Origin: Manihot esculenta
Lineage: Eukaryota; Streptophyta; Magnoliopsida; Malpighiales; Euphorbiaceae
Assembly: GCF_001659605.2 (NCBI RefSeq)
Contig: NC_035169.2
Coordinates: 6,066,110-6,130,109 of the forward strand
Length of the DNA: 64,000 bases
Direction of reading: 5' to 3'
The position numbers and the translations under genes were made by a program. Positions within the stretch are counted from its first letter, which is position 1. Each line of letters starts with the position of its first letter. The notes beneath the pieces are model-generated. The model did not search any database. It saw only the letters and a list, made by a program, of their open reading frames with translations, and was not told the DNA's origin. Below are positions 23,826 through 35,940 of this stretch, one piece after another.

Positions 23826-25108
23826 CACAAAGACTCTTGTCAATTTTGGACTAAAGCTTGTTATAGATATAGACAAAAGTGACACATGGCTCATGAGTAT
23901 CCCAATCCAACCAGGATGGCATAGTCCCAGCAAATAGCTTCTAGCAATGTGGCGCAGCCAACAGTTTTAGACACATCTCAAGACAGAGGTAGAGATAGAA
24001 AAAGAGAGATATCCTCTTTTTCAGTCGGTTCCAAGAAGAAGGTTCTTCAGCACCAATACGGATCTTTAACATGATACAGTAGGATGCCAACATATCAAAC
24101 ACAATGGTGTCAGGTAAACTTACTATTGGGTGTTATGATATATACGCTCTTATGGATCTTGGTGCCTCTCATTCTTTTGTTTCTCTAAGGGCTATAGACA
24201 GTTTGAGTTTGATAGTTTCTAGGCTAGAGTGTCCTCCTTGGGTTAGTGGGCCCAAGTGCGATCAGTCTATCATAGAGTCAATTTGTCGGTTCAGTCCAGT
24301 TATAGTTGAGGATAGGTGCATTCCAGCCGACCTTGTGGTTATAGATTTGATTGATTTCAATATCATTCTAAGGATGAATTGACTCTCTATCTATGGTGCT
24401 ATCTTAGACTGCAGATATAAGATAGTTAGGTTCAGAGAATAAGATGGATAACAGGTTGCCTTTCGAGAGGACAAGTCAGGTACCTAGAGATTTGATATAT
24501 GCCTTACAGGCTTATAGGTTTCTAAGGAGAGATTTTCAGGGATTTCTTGCTCATGTTAGACGGTTTGATGGTCAGGTCAGGGAACCAGCTTTAGTGCTCG
24601 TGGTTAAAGAGTTTCTCGATGTTTTTTCAGACGATTTGCCAGGTTTACCACCTATGAAATTGAGTTTGAAATCGAAGTGTTGCCAGGAACCAAACCCATC
24701 TCTATTGCTTCCTACAGGATGACAAATGTCGAGTTGAAAGAGCTAAAGAATCAATTGCAAGAGTTGGTAGATAATTGTTTCATTCGACCTAGTACCTCAC
24801 TCTCGAGTGCTTCAGTATTGTTTGTGAAAAAACAAGAATGGATCTCTAAGACTTTGTATCACTACAGACAGTTTAACAAAGTTATTAAAAAGAATAAGCG
24901 TCCTTTACCCATGATTGATAATTTGTTTATCCAGCTAGGAGAAGCTTTGTTATTGTCTTTATTGGCGATATCTTAATGTATTCTAGAAATGCAGAGAAGC
25001 ATGCCTATCAGTTGAGGAGAATGTTGTAGACCCTGAGACAACACAGTTTGTATGCCAAGTTCTCTAAATGTGAGAATATTGCAGACCCAAAAAAGAGATA
25101 CTCCTTAA
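23826..25108 (+). mobile_element. Ty3/Gypsy gag-protease-RT fragment, module G3
   Basis: Starts within the gag zinc-finger region (text equivalent to HKDSC...CYRYRQK-stop-HMAHE, with the second knuckle Cys of CYRC changed to Tyr). The protease part is at 24,104-24,382 with the inactive Asp-Leu-Gly, then the linker at 24,444-24,722, then the RT N-terminal part at 24,677-24,976 with HYRQFNK where DYRQLNK is usual. The common internal deletion joins to FIGD (24,958-24,969). It is the least broken of the FIGD-type modules but lacks integrase and LTRs. Confidence 0.85.
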
Positions 25109-26122
25109 TAGGGTTTAGGGTTTTGGGGTTTAATGGTTAGGATTTTGAGGTTTCAGGGTTCAGATTTGAGATTTTAGGATTTAGGGTTCAGGGTTCGGGG
25201 CTCGAGGCTAGAGGCTCGGGGTTTAGGGCTCAAGGCTCAGAGTTCAGTGTTTAGGGTTCAAGGTTTAGGATTTTTTAGGGTTTAGGATTTAGGGTTCAAG
25301 GGGCTTAGGGTTTAGGGTTCAGAGTTTTTTAGGGTTTAGGATTTAGGGTTTAGTGGATTTAGGGTTTAGAACGTAGAGTTTAGGATTTTTAGGGTTTGGG
25401 TTTAGGGTTTAGGATTTTTTAGGGTTGTTTAGAGTTTAAAGTTTAGGGTTTTCTAGGATTTAGCGTTTAGGTTTTTCTAGGATTTAGGGTTTAGGGTTCA
25501 GGGTTCAAGGTTTAAGGTTTATAGTTTTTTAGGATTTAGGACTCAGAGTTTTTTAGGATTTAGGGCTCAGAGTTTAGCGTTCAAGGTTTAAGATTTAGGG
25601 TTCAGAGTTTATGGTTTAGGGTTTAAGGTTTAGGTTTCTTAGGGATTAGGGTTTAGATTTTTTAGGGTTTAGGGTTTTTTAGGGTTTAGGACTCAAGATT
25701 TAGGGTTTTTTAGAATTCAGAGTTTAGGATTTTTTAAGGTTTAGGGTTTAGGGTTCAGTGCTAAGGGTTTAGAGTTTAGAGTTTTTTAGAGATTAGGGTT
25801 TCAGATTCAGATTTTTTAGGGTTTAGGGTTCAGGGGGTTTAGTGTTAAAGTTTTAGGGTTTAGGGATTTTTAGGATTTAGGATTTAGAGTTTTTTAGCAT
25901 TTAGGGTTTAGGGTTTTTTAGGATTTAGGTTTTTTAGAGTTTGGGATTTAGAGTTTATGGTTTTGTAGGGTTTAGGTTTTTTAAGGTTTAGGGTTCAGGA
26001 TTTTTCAGGGTTTAAGGTTCGGGGTGTAGGGTTTAGGGCTTAAGGGGTTGAGGGTTTTATTAGATTTAGGGTTTAGGGTTTAGGGCTTACGGGGTTTAGG
26101 GTTTTGTAGGGTCTAGGGTTTT
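25109..26122 (+). repeat. Interstitial telomere-like repeat block 4 (long class)
   Basis: About 1.01 kb of degenerate TTTAGGG repeats with the same borders as blocks 1-3. Slightly shorter because of small internal losses near 25,690-25,750. Confidence 0.9.
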
Positions 26123-27480
26123 ATATTTCGAATTGTAATAAAAATAAATCTTAATCATATTTTAAACCTCATGCTTAAGATTTGGTTAGGGTGCTATTTT
26201 TGTTTAGCAAATGTAAAATAAATATTAATAAAAAGTTTTTAGGATTAATTTTGATTTTTATGTGTATATATAATAATGATAATTATTATATATGTTTGTG
26301 TTTTTGGTAAAAAAAAATAGTATTTCAATAAAATTTAACCATAAATCTTTACATATTTTTATATATTATTCATTTATAAGAATAGAATTTAAATAAATTT
26401 TTACATAATCATATAAGAATTCAACAACTTGTAAAATAATTTTTTTTAATTAAAAAAAATTAAATTCTTTAATTTTAAATAAAAAATATTTAAAAAATAA
26501 ATTAATTAAATTAAATGTCTATAAAATTTTTATTCCACACGAATGATATAATTAGTTAGTACTTATTCAGTCAAACTTATATTCTATGTGGTATAATTTT
26601 TATTCCACACGAATGATATAATTTATTCATTAACTTTTATTTAAAATTAAAGATTTCACAGTAATTCAATTTAATTTATTTTTTTTATCATACTTTTTTT
26701 TGAAATAAAAAAAATAATATATATGAAATAAAAAAATTAGTATTTTTGAAAAAAAAATTAATTTTTAATTAATTTTTATTGTATTAAAATTTATTTATTT
26801 TTTTAATAAAATAAATTATGCCAAATAAAATATACATAATTATGTTTTTTTTTTTATTTACTTCTTTCAACATCTTTCTTTTTAAAAGGGGACTGAGTTT
26901 GATGCGATTCTTTGGTTAATTGCTAAATAATACTGGTAATTCTACTAATGTAAAAGTCTAAATTAGTTTAGTCTACTAGTAATATGTTCGATGTAATATG
27001 TCTAAATTCGAATTTTCATTTTATCTCATCTGCTTTAAGAAAAAAATTCTCCATGTAATATGTTCGATGATATGATATTATAAGCATATTTATAAAATAC
27101 AACTAATGGAATATAGTAGGTAAGGAAAAAGAAAAAAAGAAAGACTAAAATTAAGAGGAAGAATATAAATAATATTTCTTTCAGATTTTGCATATCTCAT
27201 TACCTCAACATTTGATATTTGAATTCTAGTTAATATGGGTTATTTAAAATCTTAAAAGATATGAACTTTTATTTGTCGGAAAGTCTTAATATACACAGTA
27301 TACAATAAAAAATAGCCGTTTGTTAAGTACAAATTAAATAATACGAAATTGACTGATGTGTTTGAATTTATTAGAGTTACATATCCTTATCCAAAGCAAA
27401 TGGATTTATATTAAAAAATCAACAAATAAAAATTCAAATGCTTTATCTCCTTATCAAGCCTCCCACATCAAAAAGTATTA
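26123..27480. other. AT-rich leader of gene 6
   Basis: No gene is seen. It contains a local duplication of a TTTTTATTCCACACGAATGA stretch (near 26,528 and 26,598) that replaces about 70 bp present in the gene 5 leader. From about 27,000 it is almost identical to the gene 4 leader. Confidence 0.6.
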
Positions 27481-27496
27481 ATGATAATAACAATAA

Positions 27497-27559
27497 CCAA
27501 TCACCAATCAAAATGTAGATCAAATAGAATAGAACTCCTTTTTATAGCGCTTATAAAAG
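27497..27559 (+). promoter_or_regulatory. Core promoter of gene 6
   Basis: CCAAT boxes from 27497 and 27504, with TATAAAAG at 27552-27559, 79 bp before the ATG. Matches the gene 4 promoter. Confidence 0.7.
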
Positions 27560-27630
27560 GCTATTCAATTCTCTAGTTTGTTTCATAGTTTCTTTTTTTT
27601 TCTCTAACTATAATATTTTTCATAGTGATA

Positions 27631-27984
27631 ATGAAGACACAATTTGCTATTTTGCTTCTGGTTCTTCTCTGTTCAGTTGATTGTTTCCCTCAAGGTCTGG
27701 CTAGGCCATGGTTGGAAGCTTTTGATGAAGAAGGAATTCAAAATTTTGCACTTCCGCCTGTTACCCACGAACCTAATGTTTCAAAATGCTTGAAAATTTT
27801 CCATGAAGAAAAGATTTGTGTTGGCGAGATTTTATTATCAATTCGGAATCATAAAGTCATAGTTGATCCAAGATGCTGCAGCCTAGTTGATAAAATTAGT
27901 GAAGATTGCTCAGGAACTTGTTTCGCCGGACTTACTGAATCATTTTTCAGTATTGTTTTGAAAAATTATTGTGCTTATAAATAA
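27631..27984 (+). CDS. Prolamin-like secreted cysteine-rich protein, copy 6
   Basis: Intact 117-residue protein, identical in amino-acid sequence to copy 4 including the extra Cys18 in the signal-peptide region. The near identity extends through promoter, coding and 3' UTR sequence, although copies 4 and 6 are separated by copy 5. That pattern needs a block duplication or gene conversion rather than simple neighbour duplication. AATAAA is near 28,133. Confidence 0.8.
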   Translation: MKTQFAILLLVLLCSVDCFPQGLARPWLEAFDEEGIQNFALPPVTHEPNVSKCLKIFHEEKICVGEILLSIRNHKVIVDPRCCSLVDKISEDCSGTCFAGLTESFFSIVLKNYCAYK

Positions 27985-28139
27985 GCGCTATTGTTAAATA
28001 TTTAGTTATTTCAATTATCTATCATTATTAGGATTTTATTTTGTTTTCTAGTTATTTATATTCCATTAGCCATTAGAGATTAGAATTTTTAGATGGTGCT
28101 ATCTAGTAGCATATACAATCTTGATAAAGATTAATAAAG

Positions 28140-28966
28140 AATATTTTTTTTCTTTTTGTGTGTATGTATGATAATGGTAAAACAAGACCCGATCACTGAA
28201 ATTTTTCATTTTTTATTTTTTATTAAATTGCTTAATTTCTAAATAAAATAAATAAAAACTTACAAATCCTAATTGATTAGTGGTTATTTTGGGTTCATAT
28301 TATCAATTATTTTGGTATATATTTTTGAGGTTAATTAAAACAATTAAGAATTATACATATTTACATATGTATATTTTTTATTTTTTTAATATTTCACAAT
28401 TAATAATTTTATATGCATTGCGCTAATTAATAACTCTACAAAATTTAAAATTAAAATTTTTGACCGAATTATAAGTAATATTGAGTGGAACTAATTTAGC
28501 TATGCTCAAGCCTCCGACTCTATCAACATCTGAAATTTTATTAATTATTATTTTTATAAAATATTTAATTATTTTAGAATTTAAAAAACTGAAAAAAATA
28601 AATAATATTTTTTTTTAAAATTGTTTAATTATTTGAACAAACATGCAACCGATTAAGTATGCGCCACTTGGCCAAAGCATTGGATCAGAGGTCCATCTCT
28701 AGCATGCACTTCAAGCCTCTTCAAGTCAGCCACTGGGAACGAACAAATTTCCACACTTATTATCATGAAATTTGATGTAAGGTGACGGTCGAAACCCTAA
28801 GTCCAAGTAGAGAAGGGAGTGAGACGGGATACTTCTGTTTTCTTTCCTTTTTTCTTCTTTCATCGAAGACATCTGTTTTCTTTCCCGTGGGGGTTAAGTC
28901 GTTCGATATGTATACATGGGTGGCATTAATTAATTCCTTTATATTATGTTACCTCATCGAAGACAT
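28140..28966. other. 3' flank of gene 6 with conserved 3' module and rearranged junction
   Basis: AT-rich flank, then the conserved 3' module at about 28,638-28,945 with a telo-box near 28,793. At the right end the text ATCGAAGACATCTG, already present at 28,862, occurs a second time (28,957-28,970) and leads straight into the Gypsy protease region. This looks like a template-switch or microhomology junction. Confidence 0.6.
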
Positions 28967-29945
28967 CTGATATATACGCTCTTATGGATCTTGGTGACTT
29001 TCATATTTTTGTTTCTCTGAGGGCTATAGACAGTTTGAGTTTGATAGTTTCTAGGCTAGAGTGTCCTCCTTGGGTCAGTGGACCCAAGTGCGATCAGTCT
29101 ATCATAGAGTCAATTTGTCGGTTCAGTCCAGTTATAGTTGAGGATAGGTGCATTCCAGCCGACCTTGTGGTTATAGATTTGATTGATTTCAATATCATTC
29201 TAAGGATGAATTGACTCTCTATCTATGGTGCTATCTTAGACTGCAGATATAAGATAGTTAGGTTCAGAGAACAACATGGATAACAGGTTGCCTTTCGAGG
29301 GAGAGGACAAGTCAGGTACCTAGAGATTTGATATATGTCTTACAGGCTTATAGGTTTCTAAGGAGAGATTGTCAGGGGTTTCTTGCTCATGTTAGAGGGT
29401 TTGATGGTCAGGTCAGGGAACCAGCTTTAGTGCTCATGGTTAAAGAGTTTCTCGATGTTTTTCCAGACGATCTGCCAGGTTTACCATTTATGAAATAGAG
29501 TTTGAAATCGAAGTGTTGCCAGGAACCAAACACATCTCCATTCCTTCCTACAAGATGACAAATGTCGAGTTGAAAGAGCTAAAGAATCAGTTGCAAGAGT
29601 TGGTAGATAATTGTTTCATTCGACCTAGTACCTCACTCTCGAGTGCTCCAGTATTGTATGTGAAAAACAAGAATGGATCCGTAAGACTTTGTATTCACTA
29701 CAGACAGTTTAACAAAGTTACTACAAAGAATAAGCGTCCTTTACTCAGGATTGATAATCTGTTTGATCAGCTAGTAGGAACTTTATTATTGTCTTTATTG
29801 ACGATATCTTAATGTATTCTAGAAATGCAGAGAAGCATATCTATCAGCTAAGGAGAATGTTGCAGGCCCTAAGAGAACACAGTTTATATGCCAAGTTCTC
29901 TAAATGTGAGAATGTTGCAGACCCAAAAAAGAGATACTCCTTAAC
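28967..29945 (+). mobile_element. Ty3/Gypsy protease-RT fragment, module G4
   Basis: Begins inside the protease just before the inactive Asp-Leu-Gly site (28,984-29,214). The linker is shifted relative to other modules by a 6-bp GAGGGA addition near 29,300. The RT N-terminal part spans 29,513-29,812 and keeps [12 protein letters not shown] and a KNKNGS-type string where the G1-G3 group has KKQEWIS. FIDD at 29,794-29,805 retains both catalytic Asp residues, although the frame is broken by the shared internal deletion. Confidence 0.85.
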
Positions 29946-30580
29946 TAGGGTTTAGGGTTTTGGGGTTTCAAGGTTAGGGTTTTGGGGTTTCAAGGTTCGG
30001 ATTTGAGGGTTTAGGGTTTAGGCTTCGAGACTCAGGGCTAAGTGCTCAGGGCTCAGGACTTATGATTAAGGGTTTAGGATTCAGGGTTCAGGGCGATAAA
30101 CTTTGCATATTTTACGGTTTTTTAGGATTTTGGGTTTAGGGTTTTTTAGGGTTTAGGGTTTTTTAGAGATTAGGGTTTAGGGTTTAGTGCTGAGGTTTTA
30201 GGGTTTAAGGTTTTTTAGGGTTTAGAGTTTTTTTGGATTTAAGATGCAGGGTTTTGTAGGGTTTAGGATTTAGGGTATAGGTTTTTTAGAGTCTAGGGTT
30301 TTTTAGGATTACGGGTTTAGGTTTAGGATTTAATAATTATGGTTTTGGGTTTAGGTTTTTTATGGTTTAGGGTTTAGGGTTTAGGGTGTAGGATTTAGTG
30401 TTTTGGGTTTTCTAGGGTTTTTTAAGGTTTATGGTTTAGGGTTGAGGGTTTTTTTAGGGTTTAGGGCTTACGGGGTCTAATGTTTTATAGAGTTTAGGGT
30501 TCTGGGTTTTTTAGGATTTAAGATTAAGCGTTTAGGGTTTAGGGTTTAGAATTTAGGATTTATAGGGTTTAGGGTTTTTT
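29946..30580 (+). repeat. Interstitial telomere-like repeat block 5 (short class)
   Basis: About 0.63 kb of degenerate TTTAGGG DNA in the same orientation. It begins with a tandem GGTTTTGGGGTTTCAAGG variant and contains the class marker GATAAACTTTGCATATTTTA near 30,094. It ends at a TTTTATATAGAATTG border different from the long class. Confidence 0.9.
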
Positions 30581-31880
30581 ATATAGAATTGTAATAAAAA
30601 TAAATCTTAATCATATTTTAAACCTCATGCTTTAGATTTGGTTTGAGTGCTATTTTTGCTTAGCAAATGTATAATAAATATTAATAAAAAGTTTTTTTAA
30701 GATTAATTTTGATTTTTATGTGTATATATAATAATGACAATTATTATATATGATTGTGTTTTTGGTGAAAAAGAAAATAATTTTCCAATAAAATATAACC
30801 ATAAATCTTTATATATTTTTTTATATTATTCATTTTATAAGAAAAAAATTTAAATAAATTTTTACATAATCATATAAGAATTCAACTACTTTTAAAATGA
30901 TTTTTTTAATTAAAAAATTAAATTCTTTAATTTTAAATAAAAAATTATTTCAATCAAATTAAATTTCAATAAAATTTTTAATTCCACACGAATGATATAA
31001 TTAGTTAGTACTTATTCAGTCAAACTTATATTTTATATGATATAATTGTTATATTTTTTAGGATTTCTGATCCTAATTTACTTATGAAATAGTTCGATAT
31101 TATAATTAAATCATAGACATTTATTCATTATCTTTTATTTGAAATAAAAAAAATCAATTTATTTGAAATAAAAAAAATAGTTTTTTTGAAATAAAAAAAT
31201 TAATTTTTTAATTAATTTTTATTGTATTAAAATTTATTTAATTTTTTTATAAAATAAATTGTGTCAAATAAAATATACATATATATGTATTTTCTTTTTT
31301 TTAATTTTATTTACTTCTTTCAACATCTTTCTTTCTCAAAGGAGATTGAGTTTGACGTAGTACTTTAATTATTATACTAGGATAAGTCACTTTTTATCGA
31401 GTTAATTGCTAAATAATACTGGTAATTCTACTAATATAAATGTCTAAATTAGTTTAATCTACTAATCAAGAACATATAATTTACGTAATATATCTAAATT
31501 TGAATTTTCATTTCGAATTTTCATTTTATCCCATCTACTTTAAAGAAAAAAAATTCTACATGTAATATGTTCGACGATATGATACTATAAGCACATTTAT
31601 AAAATGGAAGAATATAACTAATATTTCTTTCAAATTTTGCATATCTCATTCCCTCAACATTTGATATTTGAATTCTAGTTAATATACACATATGAAAGAA
31701 AAATTAGCCTTTGTTAAGTACAAATTAAATAATACGAAATTAATTCCTGTGTTTGAATTTATTAGAGTTGATATATCCTTATCAAAGCAAAAGGATTTAT
31801 ATTAAAAAATCAACAAATAAAAATTCAAATGTTTTATCTCCTTATCAAGCATCTCACATCAAAAAGTATTAATGATAATA
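30581..31880. other. AT-rich leader of gene 7
   Basis: No gene is seen. Almost identical to the gene 8 leader (41,649-42,950), including a doubled AATTTTCATTT motif near 31,503-31,520. Confidence 0.6.
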
Positions 31881-31887
31881 ACAATAA

Positions 31888-31950
31888 CCAATCACCAATC
31901 AAAATGTAAATCAAATAGAATAGAACTCCTTTTTATGGCGCTTATAAAAG
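31888..31950 (+). promoter_or_regulatory. Core promoter of gene 7
   Basis: CCAAT boxes from 31888 and 31895, with TATAAAAG at 31943-31950, 78 bp before the ATG. Confidence 0.7.
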
Positions 31951-32020
31951 GCTATTCAATTCTCTAGTTTGTTTCATAGTTTCTTTTTTTTCTCTAATTA
32001 TAATATTTTTCATAGTGATA

Positions 32021-32368
32021 ATGAAGACACCTATTTTGCTTCTGGTTCTTCTCTGTTCAGTTGATTTTTTACCTCAAGGTCTGGCTAGGCCATGGTTGGA
32101 AGCTTTTGATGAAGAAGGAATTCAAAATTTTGCACTTCCACCTATTACCCATGAACCTAATGTTTCAAAATGCTTGAAAATTTTCCATGAAGAAAAGATT
32201 TGTGTTGGCGAGATTTTATTGTCGATTCGAAATCATAAAGTCATAGTTGATCCAAGATGCTGCAGTCTCGTTGATAAAATTAGTGAAGATTGTTCAGAAA
32301 CTTGTTTTGCCGGACTTACTGAATCATTTTTCAGTATTGTTTTGAAAAATTATTGTGCTTATAAATAA
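32021..32368 (+). CDS. Prolamin-like secreted cysteine-rich protein, copy 7
   Basis: Intact 115-residue protein. A 6-bp in-frame deletion shortens the signal peptide by two residues (MKTPILLLVLL). It still has a long hydrophobic core and a Gly-Leu-Ala cleavage site. All seven mature cysteines are kept. Private changes shared with the broken copy 8 are Leu before Pro-Gln-Gly and Glu for Gly in SETCFAG. AATAAA is near 32,517. Downstream, the unit is interrupted by the CACTA element. Confidence 0.8.
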   Translation: MKTPILLLVLLCSVDFLPQGLARPWLEAFDEEGIQNFALPPITHEPNVSKCLKIFHEEKICVGEILLSIRNHKVIVDPRCCSLVDKISEDCSETCFAGLTESFFSIVLKNYCAYK

Positions 32369-32529
32369 GCACTATTGTTTAATATTTAGTTATTTCAATT
32401 ATCTATCATTATTAGGATTTTATTTTGTTTTCTAGTTATTTATATTCCATTAGCCATTAGAGATTAGAATTTTTAGATGGTGCTACTTAGTAGCATATAC
32501 AATCTAGATAAAGATTAATAAAGAATATT

Positions 32530-34106
32530 TTTTCTATATTTTCTTTTTGTTTTTATGTATGATAATAGTAAAACAAGACCCAATCACTGAAATTTTTCAT
32601 TTTTTATTTTTTCTTAAATTGCTTAATTTCTAAATAAAATAAATAAAAACTTACAAATCCTAATTGATTAGTGGTTATTTTGGGTTCATATTATCAATTA
32701 TTTTGACATTTATTTTCGAGGTTAATTAAAACAATTAAGAATTATACATGTTTACATTATGTATATTTTTTATTTTTGATCGAATTGACCGAATTATAAG
32801 TAACATTGAGTGGAACTAATTTACCTATGATCAAGCCTCCGACTCTATCAATATCTAAAATTTTATTAATTATTTTTTTTTATAAAATATGTAATCATTT
32901 TAAAATTAAAAAACTGAAAAAAAAATAAGTAATATTTTTTGAAAATTATTTAATTATTTGAATAAACATGCAACCGATTAAGTATGCGCCACTTGGCCAA
33001 AGCATTTGGATCAGAAGGTCCATCTCTAGCATGCACTTCAAGCCTCTTCAAGTCAGCCACTGGGAACGAACAAGATTAGAAATGGATTGATGTGCAAGGT
33101 GACGGTCGAAACCCTAAGTCCAAGCAGAGTAGAGAGTGAGACGGGAGTTGATTTCTGTTTTCTTTTGATTTCTGTTTTCAGACGGGAGTTGATTTCTGTT
33201 TTCTTTCCTTTTTTCTTCTTTCGTTGAAGACTTCTGTTTTCTTTCTCGTTGCTTTGATATATATATAGGGTTGGCATTAATAAATTCCTTTATGTTATGT
33301 TACCTCATTCTACATGGCTAAATTTTTCCTTATCCTTCTTAATCTAAGATATTATAATAGTATACTTTTGAGTAATATAAAATCATTTTAATCTAATAAT
33401 AATATATCTGATTTTCCAGTTAAATTATTAATATGAGATGTTCTTTTTAAATTTAAGATAATGAAACAGTATACTTTGAGAAGCATAAATATTTAGATGT
33501 TGCAGTCTAGTTGATAAAATTAATATGAGATTTTCTTATTTTCTAATTTTTTTTTATTTTTTTATAATTAAATATTTAGATAAAGTTAATAGAAAATTAA
33601 AGGTTATATTTATTGATAGATAATTATGTGTGAAAAATTTCATGATATAATTTTATTTAAATTATATATTTATTTAAATAAAAAAATTAATTAATTAAAT
33701 TAAACATAAATATTTTTATATCTTATGATAATTTTTATTATTATCATAAAAAATTATATATTAATTATTATGTGAGTTGAGTATTTGCTATTCAAAATTT
33801 GAGTATTTAGTCAATATATAATTTTTTCTATTAAATTGAATATTATATTTTAAATAATATATAAACAATTGGAGTAAGGATATTTATATTATTTTTATAG
33901 TCACTCCATTTATTTTCTGAGAATTTAACATACCAATGAAACATATTTAAATTATACTTTGTAGAAAATAATTTCTCTGAAAATGTACTTTTCAAGAAAT
34001 TAATTTCTTGGTAACTAAATTATTTTGAACCAAAGAAGAACTTATTTATATCTGTTAACCAATTAATACGAGAATAAACAATAATGAGTTGATATGAATA
34101 ATTTAT
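32530..34106. other. 3' flank of gene 7 up to the CACTA insertion
   Basis: AT-rich. The conserved 3' module is at about 32,968-33,290 with a telo-box near 33,112 and a local tandem duplication of a GACGGGAGTTGATTTCTG-type segment (near 33,140 and 33,181) that is shared with unit 8. The short - strand frame here is not supported as a gene. The flank ends in TAT (34,104-34,106), the left target-site copy. Confidence 0.6.
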
Positions 34107-35071
34107 CACTACAACATATTACATCTCTAGTTACGATACGTAGCTACAAAAAAAATTATTGTGGCTAATATATTTATTTTATTACGGCTAAAAACCTATT
34201 GTGGCTAATTTAAACTATTTAGTAACAAAAATGCAACAATTATAACTAATATATATTTTTTGTTTTATTTTATATATAATGTAACTATTTGTTGACTATT
34301 TGCCACAATTAATTTTAGCTACAAAGTAATATCATAGCTAATAGATATAATAGCTATAAATTTAATTTTTTTTGTAACAATTACTACCATTGTAGTCACA
34401 ACACATTAATATTATAGGTAATAATTTTAATAGCCACAAAACTAATATGATTGTAGTAATAATTATTTTATTAGCTACAGTTTATTAGTCATTACAAAAA
34501 ATTTGTGGCAGAAACATAAAAATATTAGTCATGTAATTATGTTTGTCATAACTATTACTAAATCATTAGCCACAACATCGTAGCTAAATGAATTGTATGA
34601 GTACTATGATATTTTAGTTATAATTATCAAAGAGTCATGGAATTAGCTATCAAATTAGCCACAATTATATAACTACGATAGAATACTATAACTAATAAAA
34701 TAATTTGGAGAATTACTCTGAGGTCCTCTAGGTATTATATATTGATTTATCAAGTTCAAAAAATATGCTTAGAGGTTCTAAAAAAATTCATATAATATGT
34801 TTTTTTTTGTCTCTCAATCAATTTTTCTTCTATTGTCCATTTGTTTAGATAGAAAAGTTATTGAGAATTATTTTCTAACTTAAAAAGTTACATATTAATG
34901 AATCAATTTTAGTTGAAGGATGCTTTTAAATTATGGTAATCTGTGTCAAAATATATCCTTGGACGAAGCAAGTGCACTTATAGTTTAAGAACTGATAATT
35001 TGTTTTTAATCAACATGGTTTGAGTAGCGACCACAAAACATACACAAAAATTGAGCACTTGCATTATCTTT

Positions 35072-35780
35072 TAATTTTTCATTCTCAATCTGATTGTTAT
35101 TTTATAGAGTTAATTTTGTTATTTGAAAATCACAAGATACATATATTAAGAAGTTTATGTATATATATTTTCAGCACATAAAACAATTAGATAATAGTGT
35201 TGGAAACTTTTTGTCGAATCATTTTTCAAGAATCAAACGATTAGTCTTAGCACATAAAAAAATATTAAAATTTGGCACACTTAAAATAAAATAAAATTTT
35301 TGTGTAACAGTTAAAATAAAATAAAATAAAATAAAATTTGGCACACTTAAAATAAAATAAAATAAAATTTGGCACACTTAAAATAAAATAAATTTTTTGT
35401 GTAACAGTTAAAATAAAATAAAATAAAATTTTTGTGTAACAGTTAAAATAAAATAAAATAAAATAAAATTTGGCACACTTAAAATAAAATAAAATAAAAT
35501 TTGGCACACTTAAAATTTTTCATTCTCAAACTGATTGTTATTTTATAGAGTTAATTTTGCTATTTGGAAATCACAAGATACATATATTAAGAATTTTATG
35601 TATATATTTTTTCAGCACATAAAACAATTAGATAATAGTGTTGAAAACTTTTTGTCGAATCATTTTTCACGAATCAAACGATTAGTCTTAGCACATAAAA
35701 AATATTAAAATTTGGCACACTTAAAATAAAATAAAATTTTTGTGTAGCAGTTAAAATAAAATAAAATAAAATAAAATTAA
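35072..35780. repeat. Nested tandem and direct repeats inside the CACTA element
   Basis: A segment of about 230 bp from near 35,072 recurs near 35,513 (offset 441 bp) with small changes. Between and after the copies lies an array built from AAAATAAAAT runs alternating with TTTGGCACACTTAAA and TTTTTGTGTAACAGTTAAA cassettes. A - strand open frame here is only the translation of this low-complexity array. Confidence 0.75.
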
Positions 35781-35940
35781 TGTTTCATTGTTATTGTTCT
35801 AGGTTAAACACGTGAAAGGCATCTGATATTTACTTTTCATTCGTTTTTCATCTGTTAAAAAGCTTTGATTCACTATTTTTATATTAATTTATCCTCTATG
35901 TGTAATATTTAATTTTTTCCATGAAGCAGAAGCAAACATC

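Noticed and set aside
33053..33277. 74-codon - strand frames in the conserved 3' module (also 44121-44345)
   Set aside because: They exist only because units 7 and 8 carry the same local duplication. Composition is Lys/Arg-rich from poly-pyrimidine DNA, with no family resemblance and no equivalent in other units.
35265..35507. 80-codon - strand frame
   Set aside because: Pure translation of the AAAATAAAAT/GGCACACTT tandem array in the CACTA element.
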